Program-made: the position numbers and the translations under genes | From: Limisphaerales bacterium | GTDB taxonomy: Bacteria > Verrucomicrobiota > Verrucomicrobiia > Limisphaerales > UBA11358 | Length of the DNA stretch: 40,936 nucleotides | NCBI GenBank assembly: GCA_003161635.1 | Contig: PMOA01000047.1 | Location: 331-41,266 of the forward strand | Reading direction: 5' to 3' | Shown: piece after piece, positions 24,658-33,968 of the stretch | Layout: every line of letters begins with the position of its first letter | How positions within the stretch are numbered: position 1 is the first letter of the stretch | The notes under the pieces: model-generated | What the model was told of the DNA's origin: nothing | Seen by the model: the letters and a program-made list of their open reading frames with translations, nothing else | Databases searched by the model: none

Positions 24658-25002
24658 TTACTCGACGGGCACTCCGAACGCACTGGATGCCGATTGGATG
24701 GCATTGTTTTTTTCGGTCTGTTCCAGCTCCGCTCGTTTCCGGGCATCCTCCCTGACCAGCCGCACCGCATTCTCAGCCGCATTCAAAAGGTCGTTGACGT
24801 TTTTGGCCAGCTCCGGCGTGAATGCGGGATGAATCACAACCAGACATCCTTCGGTCAGTTCCACACCCACACCTTTTAACACCAACGACTGTTGTAACAA
24901 TCGCCGGATCTGTTCAAACACCGGAGCGTCAATCTGCGGTTCCGTGCGAAAAGCGATTTTGCGTTTGTCGGACAATTCCTTGTTAATGGATTTTATTTTC
25001 AT
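24658..25002 (-). CDS. Small unknown protein with charged helical C-terminus
   Basis: 114 aa from ATG 25002 (MKIKSINKELSDKRKIAF); a further in-frame start at 25035 is less likely. Not recognised. A mixed alpha/beta N-terminal half (VFEQIRRLLQQSLVLKGVGVELTEGCLVVIHPAF) is followed by a long charged helix (AENAVRLVREDARKRAELEQTEKNNA), so it may oligomerise. No cysteine cluster, signal peptide or membrane segment. It lies 11 bp before the GNAT gene and is probably cotranscribed with it. Confidence 0.6.
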   Translation of the reverse strand: MKIKSINKELSDKRKIAFRTEPQIDAPVFEQIRRLLQQSLVLKGVGVELTEGCLVVIHPAFTPELAKNVNDLLNAAENAVRLVREDARKRAELEQTEKNNAIQSASSAFGVPVE

Positions 25003-25086
25003 AATCGTGCGAATGCGACTTAATGGAGCAAGCATGAACCACGCCAGGTTGTTGACGCAAGAACTAACATGAATGCTCTCGGAAAA

Positions 25087-26304
25087 CTAAGAAGTTGGGA
25101 GTCGGAAGCCGGATGACTCCCGGTCATTTGCCGGCTGAAATTTGTCGCGCAGGACGTGGATGAGGGCCTTGACGGTGAGTTCGATGAAGAGAAATGGTTT
25201 GGCAATGAAGTCGTTGCCACCAGCCATCATGGATTTGGTGCGGTTGTTAAAGTCGTCGAGGCGGGTGACAAAGACAACGGGGGTTTTCTTGTGCATCGGC
25301 AGACTGCGCAGCTTGTTGCAGAGTTCGTAGCCGGTCATGCCCGGCATGTCGACGTCGAGAAGCACGAGGTCGAATTGATTTTCGGAAAGCAGTTTGAAGG
25401 CGGCGTTCGGGTCTTCGACGCTGACGGACTGGAGCTGCGCTTTTTCGAGCGCGTAAATGATGGCGCGGCGGGAAATGACCTCGTCGTCCACGACCAGAAT
25501 GCTGGCGGGGGGGATTTCCTGTTCTTCGGGCCGTGTACCGTGTTCAAACAGGAAGCCGAGAAAATCCACCGCGGCGGCGACGGTGTGCAGGGTTGAGGAG
25601 TTGATGTTTTTCGGTTTTTCGTGAAGTTCCTTGAGCAAGGCCTCGAGCGCGGCGGCCAGGTGTGCGATTTGGACGAGGCCGGCGATGCCGGCGTTGCCGT
25701 TGACCGCGTGGACGCGGCGGTAGAGTTCGTGGATGTGTTTGAGCCGCGCCACTTCGGTGTCGGACTTGATGAGGCTTTGCAAACCGGCGCGCATGACGGT
25801 GAGCGTGGCGGGCAGGCTGGCAATGAATGTTTCCCGGAATTCGACCTGAAATTCGGCATCAGTCTCGCTGGTAAACTTGGCGGGTTTGGTTGCCAACGCG
25901 CCTTCAGTCTTCGGACGGGCAGGCGAAACCGCGACGACGCCGCCGATGGTGCGGCGCATCAGCTCGAACAGTTCCTGGGGCGGACAGTTGATTTTGGAGA
26001 CACATTTCGTCGCGCCGGCCTTCCACGCATCCTGAATCAGGTTGGTCAAATAGGTGTTGGAAAAAACAATGATCGGCAGTTTGGAAAAGTCCGCTTCGCT
26101 GCGAATTTCCTTGATGACTTCGACGCCTGACATTTTGGGCAGCACGAGGTCAAGCACGATGGCATCAGGCTGGAATGTGCGCATCACCTTCAGGCCCGTC
26201 TCGCCGTCAAGCGCGACCTCGGCCTGATAACCTTCCACGGCGAGTTTGTTTCGATAAATATTCGCAACAATCTGGTCATCTTCGATGATGAGGATTTTTT
26301 TCAT
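25087..26304 (-). CDS. REC-Hpt-REC phosphorelay protein
   Basis: 405 aa. REC1 (1-120): E8/D9/D10, D52 in IVLDLVLPKMSG, K104. Middle helical domain (about 145-255) is Hpt-like: H199 in YRRVHAVNGNAGIAGL is the candidate phosphohistidine, though the usual HxxKG is HAVNG. REC2 (about 265-390): D273/D274, D317 in LVLLDVDMPGMTG, K369 in AKP. No DNA-binding or enzymatic output. ATG overlaps the stop of the free Hpt gene by 4 bp, so it is in one operon with the hybrid kinase 26756-29206. Probably a relay or sink in the same pathway. Confidence 0.88.
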   Translation of the reverse strand: MKKILIIEDDQIVANIYRNKLAVEGYQAEVALDGETGLKVMRTFQPDAIVLDLVLPKMSGVEVIKEIRSEADFSKLPIIVFSNTYLTNLIQDAWKAGATKCVSKINCPPQELFELMRRTIGGVVAVSPARPKTEGALATKPAKFTSETDAEFQVEFRETFIASLPATLTVMRAGLQSLIKSDTEVARLKHIHELYRRVHAVNGNAGIAGLVQIAHLAAALEALLKELHEKPKNINSSTLHTVAAAVDFLGFLFEHGTRPEEQEIPPASILVVDDEVISRRAIIYALEKAQLQSVSVEDPNAAFKLLSENQFDLVLLDVDMPGMTGYELCNKLRSLPMHKKTPVVFVTRLDDFNNRTKSMMAGGNDFIAKPFLFIELTVKALIHVLRDKFQPANDRESSGFRLPTS

Positions 26305-26759
26305 GAATGAGCGGCGTCCGGCGGCGGCGCGGCGGGATTCAACTGCGCCGCCAGAAAATTTTGAATGAGTTTGAATTCGCGCGCGGCATCTTCGTAAACC
26401 TGTGCGGCGGTGGTCAGCGCGCCGGAAGCGCCTTGCTTTTCCAATTCACGGAGCAGCGGCACGAACCGCGTCATGCCCAGCGTGGCGCTCGCGCCCGCGC
26501 AACTATGCGCCACGCGGCGGACGTCGTCGGCTTTGTTCGCGCGCACGGCGGCTTCCAGTTGCGCCAATTGCCGGGTGGTCTGCTTGAAAAACAAGTCAAC
26601 CAATTCGCGTATGCTGTCCGCGTTGCCCTCGGTTAAATCGTTCAAGCGGTCCATCTCCACCGGCAGTTCTTCAACGGCGGGCGCGGGCGCGTCGGCTTTG
26701 GGTGAGGGCGCAGTTGGTGCCGCCGGAGTCATTTCGTCTTTAATGATGGGGGGGTTCAT
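26301..26759 (-). CDS. Free-standing Hpt phosphotransfer protein (duplicate of the kinase Hpt)
   Basis: 152 aa: a Pro/Ala linker (1-33) and an Hpt domain with phosphohistidine H85 in [17 protein letters not shown]. The sequence is a near copy of residues 675-816 of the adjacent hybrid kinase. At DNA level, 26448-26557 and 26903-27012 are identical over 110 bp, and both coding ends are offset by the same 455 bp, so a tandem duplication created this gene; the linker is duplicated too. The HxxKG of many Hpts is HSCAG here in both copies. It overlaps both neighbours by 4 bp (translational coupling). Confidence 0.92.
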   Translation of the reverse strand: MNPPIIKDEMTPAAPTAPSPKADAPAPAVEELPVEMDRLNDLTEGNADSIRELVDLFFKQTTRQLAQLEAAVRANKADDVRRVAHSCAGASATLGMTRFVPLLRELEKQGASGALTTAAQVYEDAAREFKLIQNFLAAQLNPAAPPPDAAHS

Positions 26760-29206
26760 AAATGAACAGTGGCCGGCGGCGGCGCGGCGGAATTTAACTG
26801 CGTCGCCAGAAAATTTTGAATGAGTTTGAATTCGCGCGCGGTATCTTCGTAAACCTGCGTGGCGTTGATCAGCGTGCCGGAGGCGCCTTGTCTTTCCAAT
26901 TTACGGAGCAGCGGCACGAACCGCGTCATGCCCAGCGTGGCGCTCGCGCCCGCGCAACTATGCGCCACGCGGCGGACGTCGTCGGCTTTGTTCGCGCGCA
27001 CGGCGGCTTCCAACTGCTCCAATTGCTGGGTGGTCTGCTTGAAAAACAAGTCAACCAATTCGCGCAGACTGTCCGCGTTGCCGTCGGTCAAATCGTTCAA
27101 GATGTCCATCTCCACCGGCGGTTCTTCAACAGCGGGCGCGGGCGCGTCGGCTTTGGGCGCCGGCGCGGCCGGTGCCGCCGGAGCCGATTGCGAACCCCAG
27201 CGTTCGATGACGGCGCGAACGTCCTTTGGGCGGATCGGTTTGGCGAGATAATCATCCATGCCGGCGGCGAGGCATTTTTCACGGTCGCCTTGCATCGCCT
27301 GCGCAGTCATGGCGACAATGACGATGCTGGAATGGTAGTTGGTCGCGCCGGCCTTCTGTCGTTCACGAATGGCGCGCGTGGCCTCCAAACCGTCCATTTC
27401 CGGCATCATTACGTCCATAAAAATTAAGTTATATGGCTCTCGATCCAGCGCGTCGAGCGCTTCGCGTCCGTTCGCGGCGAGACCAGGCTGATAACCGAGT
27501 AGCTGCAAAATGTGCGCGGCAACCTTTTGGTTTATGGCGTTGTCGTCGCACAAAAGGATGCTCAAGGGCAATCGCTCGGTGAGGGGCTGCCCTGGTTTCG
27601 ATGTCGGTTCCTGGCGCGCGGCGGCTTTCGGACTGAGCACGGCGCGAACGAGCACTTCGCAAAACTGCGCTGGTTTGACGGGTTTGTTGACCGTGTGGGC
27701 GAACACGATGTGCGTGCTGCCGGGCGCATCCGAGTGCAGGCCCAGCGGCATGAGCAGCACCAGCGGCATCATCGCCGCGCCGGGCAATTTGTGAATTTCC
27801 ATGGCCAGCGCGAGGCCGTCCATGCCGGGCATTTGTAAATCCAGAACGCCCAGATCGTATTGTTCACCCTTTTTAAGCCATTCGAGGGCCTGCTGCGGAC
27901 TTTCGGCGCTGTACGGTACCATTCCCCATTTGGCCACCTGCTCGGCAACCACACGGCGGACAGTGGCGTTGTCGTCCACAATCAAAAGCCGCAAATCAGC
28001 GAGTTTGGGTTGAGGTCCCGCCAGGGCAAATGGCGCCGACTGCGTTTCGGCCTGAAAATTGATGGTGAAATGGAACGTCGAGCCCGCGCCGGGCGAACTC
28101 TCGGCCCACATTTTGCCGCCCATCAATTCGACGAGTTGTTTGCTGATGGCCAGACCCAGGCCCGTGCCGCCATAGTGCCGCGCGGTCGAGGCATCCTCCT
28201 GCGAGAATGGTTTGAACAACCGCTCCAGCCGTTCAGGTTGAATGCCAATGCCTGTGTCGCGCACGGAAAAATTCAGGTGCAGCAGCGAATTGTTCTGCGC
28301 CTCATCCGGCTTCATCGAGAGCAATTTGACCTGAACGAGCACGTCGCCTTTTTCAGTGAACTTGATGGCGTTGCTCAAGAGATTGGCGAGCACCTGCCGC
28401 AACCGCAGTGAATCGCCTTCGACGGTCACCGGAATCTCATCGTCCATCTGATATGCAAGATCGAGATTTTTTCCAAAGGCGCGCGCGGCCTGTAGGTCGA
28501 GCGCATCCTCCACGCAGGTGCGCAAGTTGAATGGCCGCGAGTCCAGTTCCAGTTTCCCCGCTTTGATTTTGGAAAAGTCAAGAATGTCGTTGACGATGGC
28601 CAGCACCGATTCACTGCTGGTATGAATCGTTTCGAGGTAGCTGCGCTGCTCGGCGGTCAGCGGCGCCTCGAGGAGCAGGCTGACCATGGCGATGACGCCG
28701 TTCATCGGCGTGCGAATCTCGTGGCTCATGGCCGCAAGAAAATCGGATTTGGCGCGCACGGCCGCCTCGGCGGCGAGACGGGCCTCGGTCAAATTGTCGT
28801 TGTGCCGGCCCAAGTCATCGTACCGGCGCTTCGTTTCCAGATGGGCGCGCAAACGCGCGCGAAATACCAGGGCTTCAAACGGCTTGCCCATGCAATCGCA
28901 CACACCAAGGTCGTACGCGCGCAATTTGTCCACCGTGTTATCCTCATCGGTAAGCGCGGTGACGAGCGTGAAGGTTGCCGGCGGACTTTCCTGGAGCTGG
29001 CGCAGGAATTCAAAGCCTTCCTCATTTGACGACACCAAATCAACCAGCACCAGATCGACCGGACTGGCGCGAAGAAATTGAAGCGCTTCAACGGCACGGC
29101 GTTCCAAGGCGAAGGCGATGTTGTCCGCATGCAACACACTGGACAACGTCGCCAATAGTTTTGGGTCGTTGCTGACCAACAGGATCTGGAATGCCGGCTG
29201 ACTCAT
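26756..29206 (-). CDS. Soluble hybrid histidine kinase REC-HisKA-HATPase-REC-REC-Hpt
   Basis: 816 aa, no membrane segment. REC1 (1-125) keeps D56 but its acidic pair is reduced (SND at 12-14). A coiled coil leads to HisKA with H162 in [13 protein letters not shown], then the ATPase domain ([27 protein letters not shown]). REC2 (about 403-525): D411/D412, D456, K508. REC3 (about 548-670): D598 in [13 protein letters not shown]656. A Pro/Ala linker joins the C-terminal Hpt with H749. It resembles BarA/ArcB-type relay kinases but takes its input through REC1 rather than a sensor, so another kinase must act upstream. First gene of the operon with the Hpt and REC-Hpt-REC genes. Confidence 0.94.
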   Translation of the reverse strand: MSQPAFQILLVSNDPKLLATLSSVLHADNIAFALERRAVEALQFLRASPVDLVLVDLVSSNEEGFEFLRQLQESPPATFTLVTALTDEDNTVDKLRAYDLGVCDCMGKPFEALVFRARLRAHLETKRRYDDLGRHNDNLTEARLAAEAAVRAKSDFLAAMSHEIRTPMNGVIAMVSLLLEAPLTAEQRSYLETIHTSSESVLAIVNDILDFSKIKAGKLELDSRPFNLRTCVEDALDLQAARAFGKNLDLAYQMDDEIPVTVEGDSLRLRQVLANLLSNAIKFTEKGDVLVQVKLLSMKPDEAQNNSLLHLNFSVRDTGIGIQPERLERLFKPFSQEDASTARHYGGTGLGLAISKQLVELMGGKMWAESSPGAGSTFHFTINFQAETQSAPFALAGPQPKLADLRLLIVDDNATVRRVVAEQVAKWGMVPYSAESPQQALEWLKKGEQYDLGVLDLQMPGMDGLALAMEIHKLPGAAMMPLVLLMPLGLHSDAPGSTHIVFAHTVNKPVKPAQFCEVLVRAVLSPKAAARQEPTSKPGQPLTERLPLSILLCDDNAINQKVAAHILQLLGYQPGLAANGREALDALDREPYNLIFMDVMMPEMDGLEATRAIRERQKAGATNYHSSIVIVAMTAQAMQGDREKCLAAGMDDYLAKPIRPKDVRAVIERWGSQSAPAAPAAPAPKADAPAPAVEEPPVEMDILNDLTDGNADSLRELVDLFFKQTTQQLEQLEAAVRANKADDVRRVAHSCAGASATLGMTRFVPLLRKLERQGASGTLINATQVYEDTAREFKLIQNFLATQLNSAAPPPATVHL

Positions 29207-29357
29207 GTTTCAAATGTCAACATTTTTCAAGAAAAGAGCATGAATCATTCCTTAGTAGACAAGATTCCCTATTTAGCCAATCCGATTTTTAACGTGAAAA
29301 ACCCCTGGTTTGGAAAGAAACATTGCTGGCGCGCGCCGGTGGCGATAAACTTCCGCC
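29207..29357. promoter_or_regulatory. Divergent intergenic region, kinase / E1 alpha
   Basis: 151 bp between divergent genes, AT-rich in its first half. It must contain promoters for both. No pair close to consensus could be fixed with confidence, and no palindromic repeat is present. Confidence 0.3.
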
Positions 29358-30389
29358 ATGCTCCAAACGGTGCTCGACGCTGACCCCGTGGGTGACGCGA
29401 CCTCTTTTCGCGACACGCACCTCACCGCGTATCGCTTCATGCTGCTGGCGCGCATGTTGGACGACAAATGCGCCGGCCTCTACCGCGCCGGCAAAATTCA
29501 TGGCGGCGTTTTTATTGGCCGCGGGCAGGAAGCCTTGAGCGTTTCCATCGGTTTGTCCCTGAAAAAGGGCGACGTGTTCGCACCGCTGATCCGCGACACG
29601 GCAGGACGGCTGGCGTTTGGCGAACCGGTGGTTGACGCCTTGCGGACGTATCTGGGTTCCGTGCTCGGCCCGATGCGTGGCCGCGACGGCAACGTTCATC
29701 GCGGCCGGCCAAAGGAAGGTTATTTGCCGATGGTCAGCCATCTCGGCGCGATGGTTTCCGTTGTGAACGGCACGTTGTTCGCCCGCCGCATGAAAGGCGT
29801 CACCGGCATGGTTGGCGCGACGTGCATTGGTGACGGCGCGACTTCCACCGGCGCAGTTCACGAAGCGATCAACCAGGCCGCGGTCGAAAAACTGCCGCTC
29901 GTTTTGATTGTGGCGGACAACCAATACGCGTACTCAACGCCCACTTCGCGCCAATTTGCCTGTCGCGACCTGGCGGACCGGGCCGCCGGTTACGGCGTGG
30001 AATCCCATTCCGTGGACGGCACGGATTTGTCCGCGTGCCTGAAGGTGGTGGGTGATGCCGTTGCGCGCGCCCGCGCCGGTCGCGGCCCGCAAATGGTCGT
30101 CGCCACGCTGCTCCGGCTTTGCGGTCACGGCGAACACGACGACGCCAGTTACATTGATCCGAAATTAAAGGCGTCGCCGGTCGGGCGCGATTGTTTGAAA
30201 GTCGCCGAGGAACATCTGCTCCGCCAAAAATGGGCGGACGCCACAGCGTTGGCCGCGCTACGCGGCGAAATTGTCCGCGAAATCGAGGAAGCCGTCGCCC
30301 AAGTCCAACGCGAACCCACGCCCGATCCGTTTACCGAGGACTGGCGCGCGATTTCAACCGGACATTTGAACGAGGGGCAGGAGAAATGA
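29358..30389 (+). CDS. 2-oxoacid dehydrogenase E1 component, alpha subunit
   Basis: Thiamine-diphosphate decarboxylase subunit, cytoplasmic. 343 aa. TAYRFMLLARMLDDKCAGLYRAGKIHGG, IGRGQEALSVSIGLSL, RDTAGRLAFG, and the ThDP/Mg motif GDGATSTGAVHEAINQAA ending in VADNQY (GDG 158-160, N188). GHGEHDDASYIDP is the C-terminal substrate-loop region. Acetoin, branched-chain and pyruvate complexes share this layout and the substrate cannot be fixed from sequence. E1 beta follows after 110 bp, then E2; no E3 is in the window, so a general lipoamide dehydrogenase elsewhere is likely. Confidence 0.9.
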   Translation: MLQTVLDADPVGDATSFRDTHLTAYRFMLLARMLDDKCAGLYRAGKIHGGVFIGRGQEALSVSIGLSLKKGDVFAPLIRDTAGRLAFGEPVVDALRTYLGSVLGPMRGRDGNVHRGRPKEGYLPMVSHLGAMVSVVNGTLFARRMKGVTGMVGATCIGDGATSTGAVHEAINQAAVEKLPLVLIVADNQYAYSTPTSRQFACRDLADRAAGYGVESHSVDGTDLSACLKVVGDAVARARAGRGPQMVVATLLRLCGHGEHDDASYIDPKLKASPVGRDCLKVAEEHLLRQKWADATALAALRGEIVREIEEAVAQVQREPTPDPFTEDWRAISTGHLNEGQEK

Positions 30390-30399
30390 ACCATGAATG

Positions 30400-30435
30400 A
30401 AGAAGTAAGAATGAAGAATGAAGAATTAAAAAACA
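30400..30435. repeat. Tandem GAATGAA-type words between E1 alpha and E1 beta
   Basis: Repeated AATGAAGAA/AGAATGAAG words follow the E1 alpha stop in an otherwise unremarkable 110-bp gap. The low-complexity, purine-rich stretch has no coding support. Confidence 0.6.
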
Positions 30436-30499
30436 CTGCCACGTTGCACGCAGGATTTGTTTCTTCCTTCCGCGTTCCGCCTTCGACATTTTCCAGGCC

Positions 30500-31465
30500 A
30501 TGAGCATCACGTATCTCGAAGCCATCCGCGAAGCGCAGGCTCACGCACTGCGCGACGACCCGCGCGTGTTCATTTATGGTCAGGACGTCGGCGCGTTCGG
30601 CGGCGCGTTCAAGGCCACGAAAAATCTGGCGAAGGAATTTCCCGGTCGCGTGATTGATGCGCCCATCAGCGAGGATGCGATGATCGGTCTGGCCGTTGGT
30701 GCGGCGATTGAAGGCATGAGGCCGATCATCGAAATGCAGTTCGCGGATTTTTCCACCGTCGGTTTCAACCAGATTGTCAACCAGGCCGCGACGCTTTTCT
30801 GGCGCACGAACGTGCCGTGCCCGATCACCGTGCGGTTGCCCTTCGGCGGCACGTCCGGCAGCGGGCCGTTTCACAGCCAGAGTCTGGAGACGATTTACGC
30901 GCATTATCCCGGCCTGGTGGTGATGACGCCGGCGACCGTTGAAGATGCTTACAGCATGTTGCTCGAAGCGGTGGCGATTGACGATCCGGTGATTTTTTGC
31001 GAGCACAAATTTCTTTACTACCATCTCAAGGCCGAAAAATTACCGAGCGAAGCACTGCCCGTCGGCAAAGCCCGCATCGCGCGTGAAGGCCGCGACATGA
31101 CCATCGTTGCCTACAGTGCCATGGTGCATGAAGCGCTCGAAGCCGCCGCCGAACTCGTCCCTGAAGGCTGGGAAATTGAAGTTGTGGATTTGCGTTCGGT
31201 GAAACCGCTCGACACGGACACCGTGATGGCCAGCGTCGCGCGCACGGGGCGTTTGCTTTGCGTGGGTGAAGCATGGCCGTGGGGAGGAGTGACGGCGGAA
31301 GTCATCGCCCGGGTCACGAGCGAAGGATTTGGTTTGCTCGACGTGCCGCCGCAACGCCTCAATGCCAAGGACACGCCGGTACCGTATCATCCGAACTTGT
31401 GGACGGCGCATCGTCCGACCGCGCGCGCCGTCGCCGCCGCCGCGCGAAAACTTTTACGACTGTGA
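30500..31465 (+). CDS. 2-oxoacid dehydrogenase E1 component, beta subunit
   Basis: 321 aa. ITYLEAIREAQAHALRDDPRVFIYGQDVG, VIDAPISEDAMIGLAVGAAIEGMRPIIEMQFADF, NQAATLFWRT, LPFGGTSGSGPFHSQSLETIYAHYPGL, FCEHKFLYY and WEIEVVDLRSVKPLDTDTV are typical of the transketolase-like beta chain that completes the ThDP site with E1 alpha. ATG 30500 is the usual start. Second gene of the E1alpha-E1beta-E2 set; E2 follows after 105 bp containing a hairpin. Confidence 0.93.
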   Translation: MSITYLEAIREAQAHALRDDPRVFIYGQDVGAFGGAFKATKNLAKEFPGRVIDAPISEDAMIGLAVGAAIEGMRPIIEMQFADFSTVGFNQIVNQAATLFWRTNVPCPITVRLPFGGTSGSGPFHSQSLETIYAHYPGLVVMTPATVEDAYSMLLEAVAIDDPVIFCEHKFLYYHLKAEKLPSEALPVGKARIAREGRDMTIVAYSAMVHEALEAAAELVPEGWEIEVVDLRSVKPLDTDTVMASVARTGRLLCVGEAWPWGGVTAEVIARVTSEGFGLLDVPPQRLNAKDTPVPYHPNLWTAHRPTARAVAAAARKLLRL

Positions 31466-31501
31466 AATTGAAGAAAATGAAATATTGGAGTGATGGAGCA
31501 A

Positions 31502-31544
31502 TGGAGTGCTGGTATTGGCGGGCAAACAATACTCCAGCACTCCA
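31502..31544. repeat. Hairpin word repeat upstream of E2
   Basis: TGGAGTGCTGG-TATT (31502-31516) pairs with AATA-CTCCAGCACTCCA (31528-31544), a near-perfect hairpin with a two-base bulge. Further TGGAG words lie on both sides. It ends 26 bp before the E2 start. Confidence 0.82.
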
Positions 31545-31570
31545 ACCCTCCAACATCCCATCCTGATCCC

Positions 31571-32764
31571 ATGCCGCGAATTCCCATCATCATGCCGCAA
31601 CTGGGCGAGTCCATCGCCGAGGCCAACATCATCAACTTTCTCGTCAAGCCCGGCGACACCGTCGAAGCCGACCAGGATTTGATCGAAGTCGAGACCAACA
31701 AGGCCAGCATGACCGTCACGTCGCCCTGCCGCGGGCGCATTGAAAAATTCACCGCGCAACTGAACGAAAGTTACGCCGTCGGCGTGGTGCTCGGCCACAT
31801 CGAGGCGACAAAGGAAGAAGCGTCGCGATTGGGACTTGACGTTCCCGCGCCTGCGAAAACAGGTGACACCGACCATATTTCCGCGCCGGACGCGAACGGC
31901 GGCAGGAACCGCGTTCAACCGACGGTGCGGGGATTGCCGGTGCCGGCGAACGCGGCGGGTGCGAGTTACCTTTCGCCGCGGCTCAAGGCGCGCATGAACG
32001 AACTCGGTTTGCACGCCGCCGATCTCGCGGGCGTGGCCGGCAGCGGCGCGGCGGGCCGGGTGACCGTTGAGGATTTTGAAAGATTCATCGCGCATCTCGA
32101 AAAACAAAAGATAACCCCGGCGTCATTCATGCGCGTGACGGTGGCCGACGCGATGCGCCGAAGCTGGACACGCCCCATTGCCCATGTCGGTCTGCCGGTC
32201 TGTCTTGATCCGCTTTTTGCCTATCGCAAAGTCACCCGGCCAAAACCCGGGCCGGCGCTTTGCGGCTTGCGCGCGCTGGCGGTGGCGCTGGCGGAAAACA
32301 GCGCTCCCGCAGGCCGGCTGGTGGGAAATAAAATTGTGCATCCCTCTTCGATTGACATTGCGTTCGCAGTCGAAGCTGAAGAAGGCGTCCTGGTTCCCGT
32401 CATTCGCCACGCGGACAAACGGTCGCTGAAGGAATTGATCGGGCCTTACAACGAACTGGTCGAACTGGCGCGGCAATGCAAGCTGCCGCCGGAAGTGACG
32501 GGCGGTTCCATTGCCACCGTGACGAACTTTGGCACGTTCGGGCTGACCTGGGCCACGCCCATCCCGTTGCCGGAACAATCGCTGGTGCTCGGCATCGGGG
32601 CGGCCCGGCGCACACCCAGTTGGGATGCGAGCAAAGACCGGTTCGTGCCGGTGATGGAAGCGAATCTCACGTTGAGCTTCGATCATCGCGTGATTGACGG
32701 CGGCGCGGCCGGGCGGTTGCTCATGCGCATCGCGGATTTGATAACGCACCCGGAACAGTTGTGA
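31571..32764 (+). CDS. Dihydrolipoamide acyltransferase E2 component
   Basis: 397 aa from ATG 31571 (MPRIPIIMPQLGESIAEA), the natural start of a lipoyl domain; an open frame extending to 31490 only translates the hairpin. Lipoyl lysine K44 in VETNKASMTV; peripheral-subunit binding domain about 137-172 (YLSPRLKARMNELGLHAADLAGVAGSGAAGRV); catalytic domain with VPVIRHADKRSLKELI and the active-site SFDHRVIDGGAAGR near the C-terminus. It forms the core of the complex. The usual N-terminal catalytic segment looks shortened, starting around RVTVADAMRRSW. Only one lipoyl domain. Confidence 0.92.
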   Translation: MPRIPIIMPQLGESIAEANIINFLVKPGDTVEADQDLIEVETNKASMTVTSPCRGRIEKFTAQLNESYAVGVVLGHIEATKEEASRLGLDVPAPAKTGDTDHISAPDANGGRNRVQPTVRGLPVPANAAGASYLSPRLKARMNELGLHAADLAGVAGSGAAGRVTVEDFERFIAHLEKQKITPASFMRVTVADAMRRSWTRPIAHVGLPVCLDPLFAYRKVTRPKPGPALCGLRALAVALAENSAPAGRLVGNKIVHPSSIDIAFAVEAEEGVLVPVIRHADKRSLKELIGPYNELVELARQCKLPPEVTGGSIATVTNFGTFGLTWATPIPLPEQSLVLGIGAARRTPSWDASKDRFVPVMEANLTLSFDHRVIDGGAAGRLLMRIADLITHPEQL

Positions 32765-32769
32765 TGGGA

Positions 32770-32798
32770 GGGCTGGCATTTTGCCGGCCCGTTTTTTT
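32770..32798 (+). terminator. Rho-independent terminator after E2
   Basis: Stem GGGCTGGCA (32770-32778), loop TTT, TGCCGGCCC (32782-32790, one G-T pair), then G and seven T. A second palindrome (GGGACGGC/ GCCGTCCC-type, about 32802-32826) follows before the convergent gene. Confidence 0.9.
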
Positions 32799-32833
32799 AT
32801 TTGGGAACGGCGACACGCCGTCCCTCCCAATTT

Positions 32834-33763
32834 CTAATTATTCTCCGTCTTGAACGTCGCGACAATGGGCCGGTGGTCGGAGCCGACGCCCCAATTCGGA
32901 ATCGTCAGCGCGTATGTTTCATTCGTCACCCAATCGCGCGTCATTGCCGGACTGAGCAAAATGAAATCAATCCGGCTGTAAGTGTCTTCCACCCCATAGT
33001 AATGCGTCCACGTGACGTTGCGCGGCTCGAAACGCGGGATTTCGTTCGGCGTGTTGTCGCCGTTGCGCTCGGCCGGGCGCGTGTCGGTGAGCTTGAATTT
33101 TCCGCGCCCGATGATTTCTTTTGTGGAATCGGAACTTTTCACGTTGTTGAAATCGCCGACCACAATCAGTTTTGCGTTCGCGTCAGCCTTGAAATGTTCA
33201 TCAACGATGCCGCGCAGGACTTTCGCTTCTTCGAGACGCAATTGAGCCTCGTCAGCTTCGGACACGGGCCGGCGCGATTTCAAGTGCGCGGCAATGAGTG
33301 TGAAGGTAAAATTCGTCGCGGCCTTAATGTCCACTTCGGCAAAACCGCGGCTGACGGAAAAACGGCGGCCATCGAGCAAGAAGCTGTCATTCGTGTGCGG
33401 GTGGCAGGCAACGATGGGCAGCCGGCTCAAAATGGCAACGTGAATGTTCGTGTCCCAGCCCTGAACGTGTTCCCAATACGGAAAATCCAGTCCGTCGGCC
33501 TTGAGCGAACGGCGCAGTTCCATGAGCGCATTGGTGCTGCCCATTTCTTCGAGCGCGATCACGTCGGGGTTCAGCGCATGGATGCTTTCGCGGATTTTGG
33601 CTCGCGCCCCGTCGGATTTGACGAACTTGCGCGATTCGGTCGGCTGGTCGAGATAATTTTCCACATTGTAAGTGGCGACGCGGAATGTTTCGGCGGCAAA
33701 GGAAACCGAACAAAACAACGCGAACGTCAGACTGATGAACGGAAATGAAAAACGTTTGGGCAT
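32834..33763 (-). CDS. Secreted endonuclease/exonuclease/phosphatase-family protein
   Basis: 309 aa with a signal peptide (FSFPFISLTFALFCSVSFAA, cleavage near 23). EEP (DNase I-like) fold: VATYNVENYL, PDVIALEEMG (catalytic Glu), LIAAHLKSRRP (His), LIVVGDFNNVKSS (GDFN), YSRIDFILLS and the final GSDHRPIVATF (Asp-His). Metal-dependent phosphodiesterase or nuclease acting outside the cytoplasm; substrate unknown. Convergent with the E2 gene. Confidence 0.92.
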   Translation of the reverse strand: MPKRFSFPFISLTFALFCSVSFAAETFRVATYNVENYLDQPTESRKFVKSDGARAKIRESIHALNPDVIALEEMGSTNALMELRRSLKADGLDFPYWEHVQGWDTNIHVAILSRLPIVACHPHTNDSFLLDGRRFSVSRGFAEVDIKAATNFTFTLIAAHLKSRRPVSEADEAQLRLEEAKVLRGIVDEHFKADANAKLIVVGDFNNVKSSDSTKEIIGRGKFKLTDTRPAERNGDNTPNEIPRFEPRNVTWTHYYGVEDTYSRIDFILLSPAMTRDWVTNETYALTIPNWGVGSDHRPIVATFKTENN

Positions 33764-33829
33764 GGATTGGTTTGGGCAACGTTAAACTTTCATTTTTGCT
33801 TGTCCAGATGCGTTTTGTTTTTCAAAAGA

Positions 33830-33867
33830 GAACACTTTTGCCAAATTCCGCAAAGCTGCCATTGTTT
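33830..33867. repeat. 38-bp repeat, copy 1 (altered folE2 promoter copy)
   Basis: GAACACTTTTGCCAAATTCC, then GCAAAGCTGCCATTGTTT; identical to 35137-35174 except C for T at the -10 position (CATTGT versus TATTGT). It lies about 100 bp upstream of the GH43-like gene. Confidence 0.92.
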
Positions 33868-33968
33868 TCTGTGTCTCGAAGCAATAATGGCATCTTGACG
33901 TCCATTGACCCCGGGATAATCTCCCCCCACATGTGCATACAAATAAGCACCGATTCCCGACTTCTTGC

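Noticed and set aside
29358-32764. Naming the complex as pyruvate, acetoin or branched-chain type
   Set aside because: E1/E2 sequence motifs do not decide the substrate, and no E3 or pathway-specific neighbour is present.
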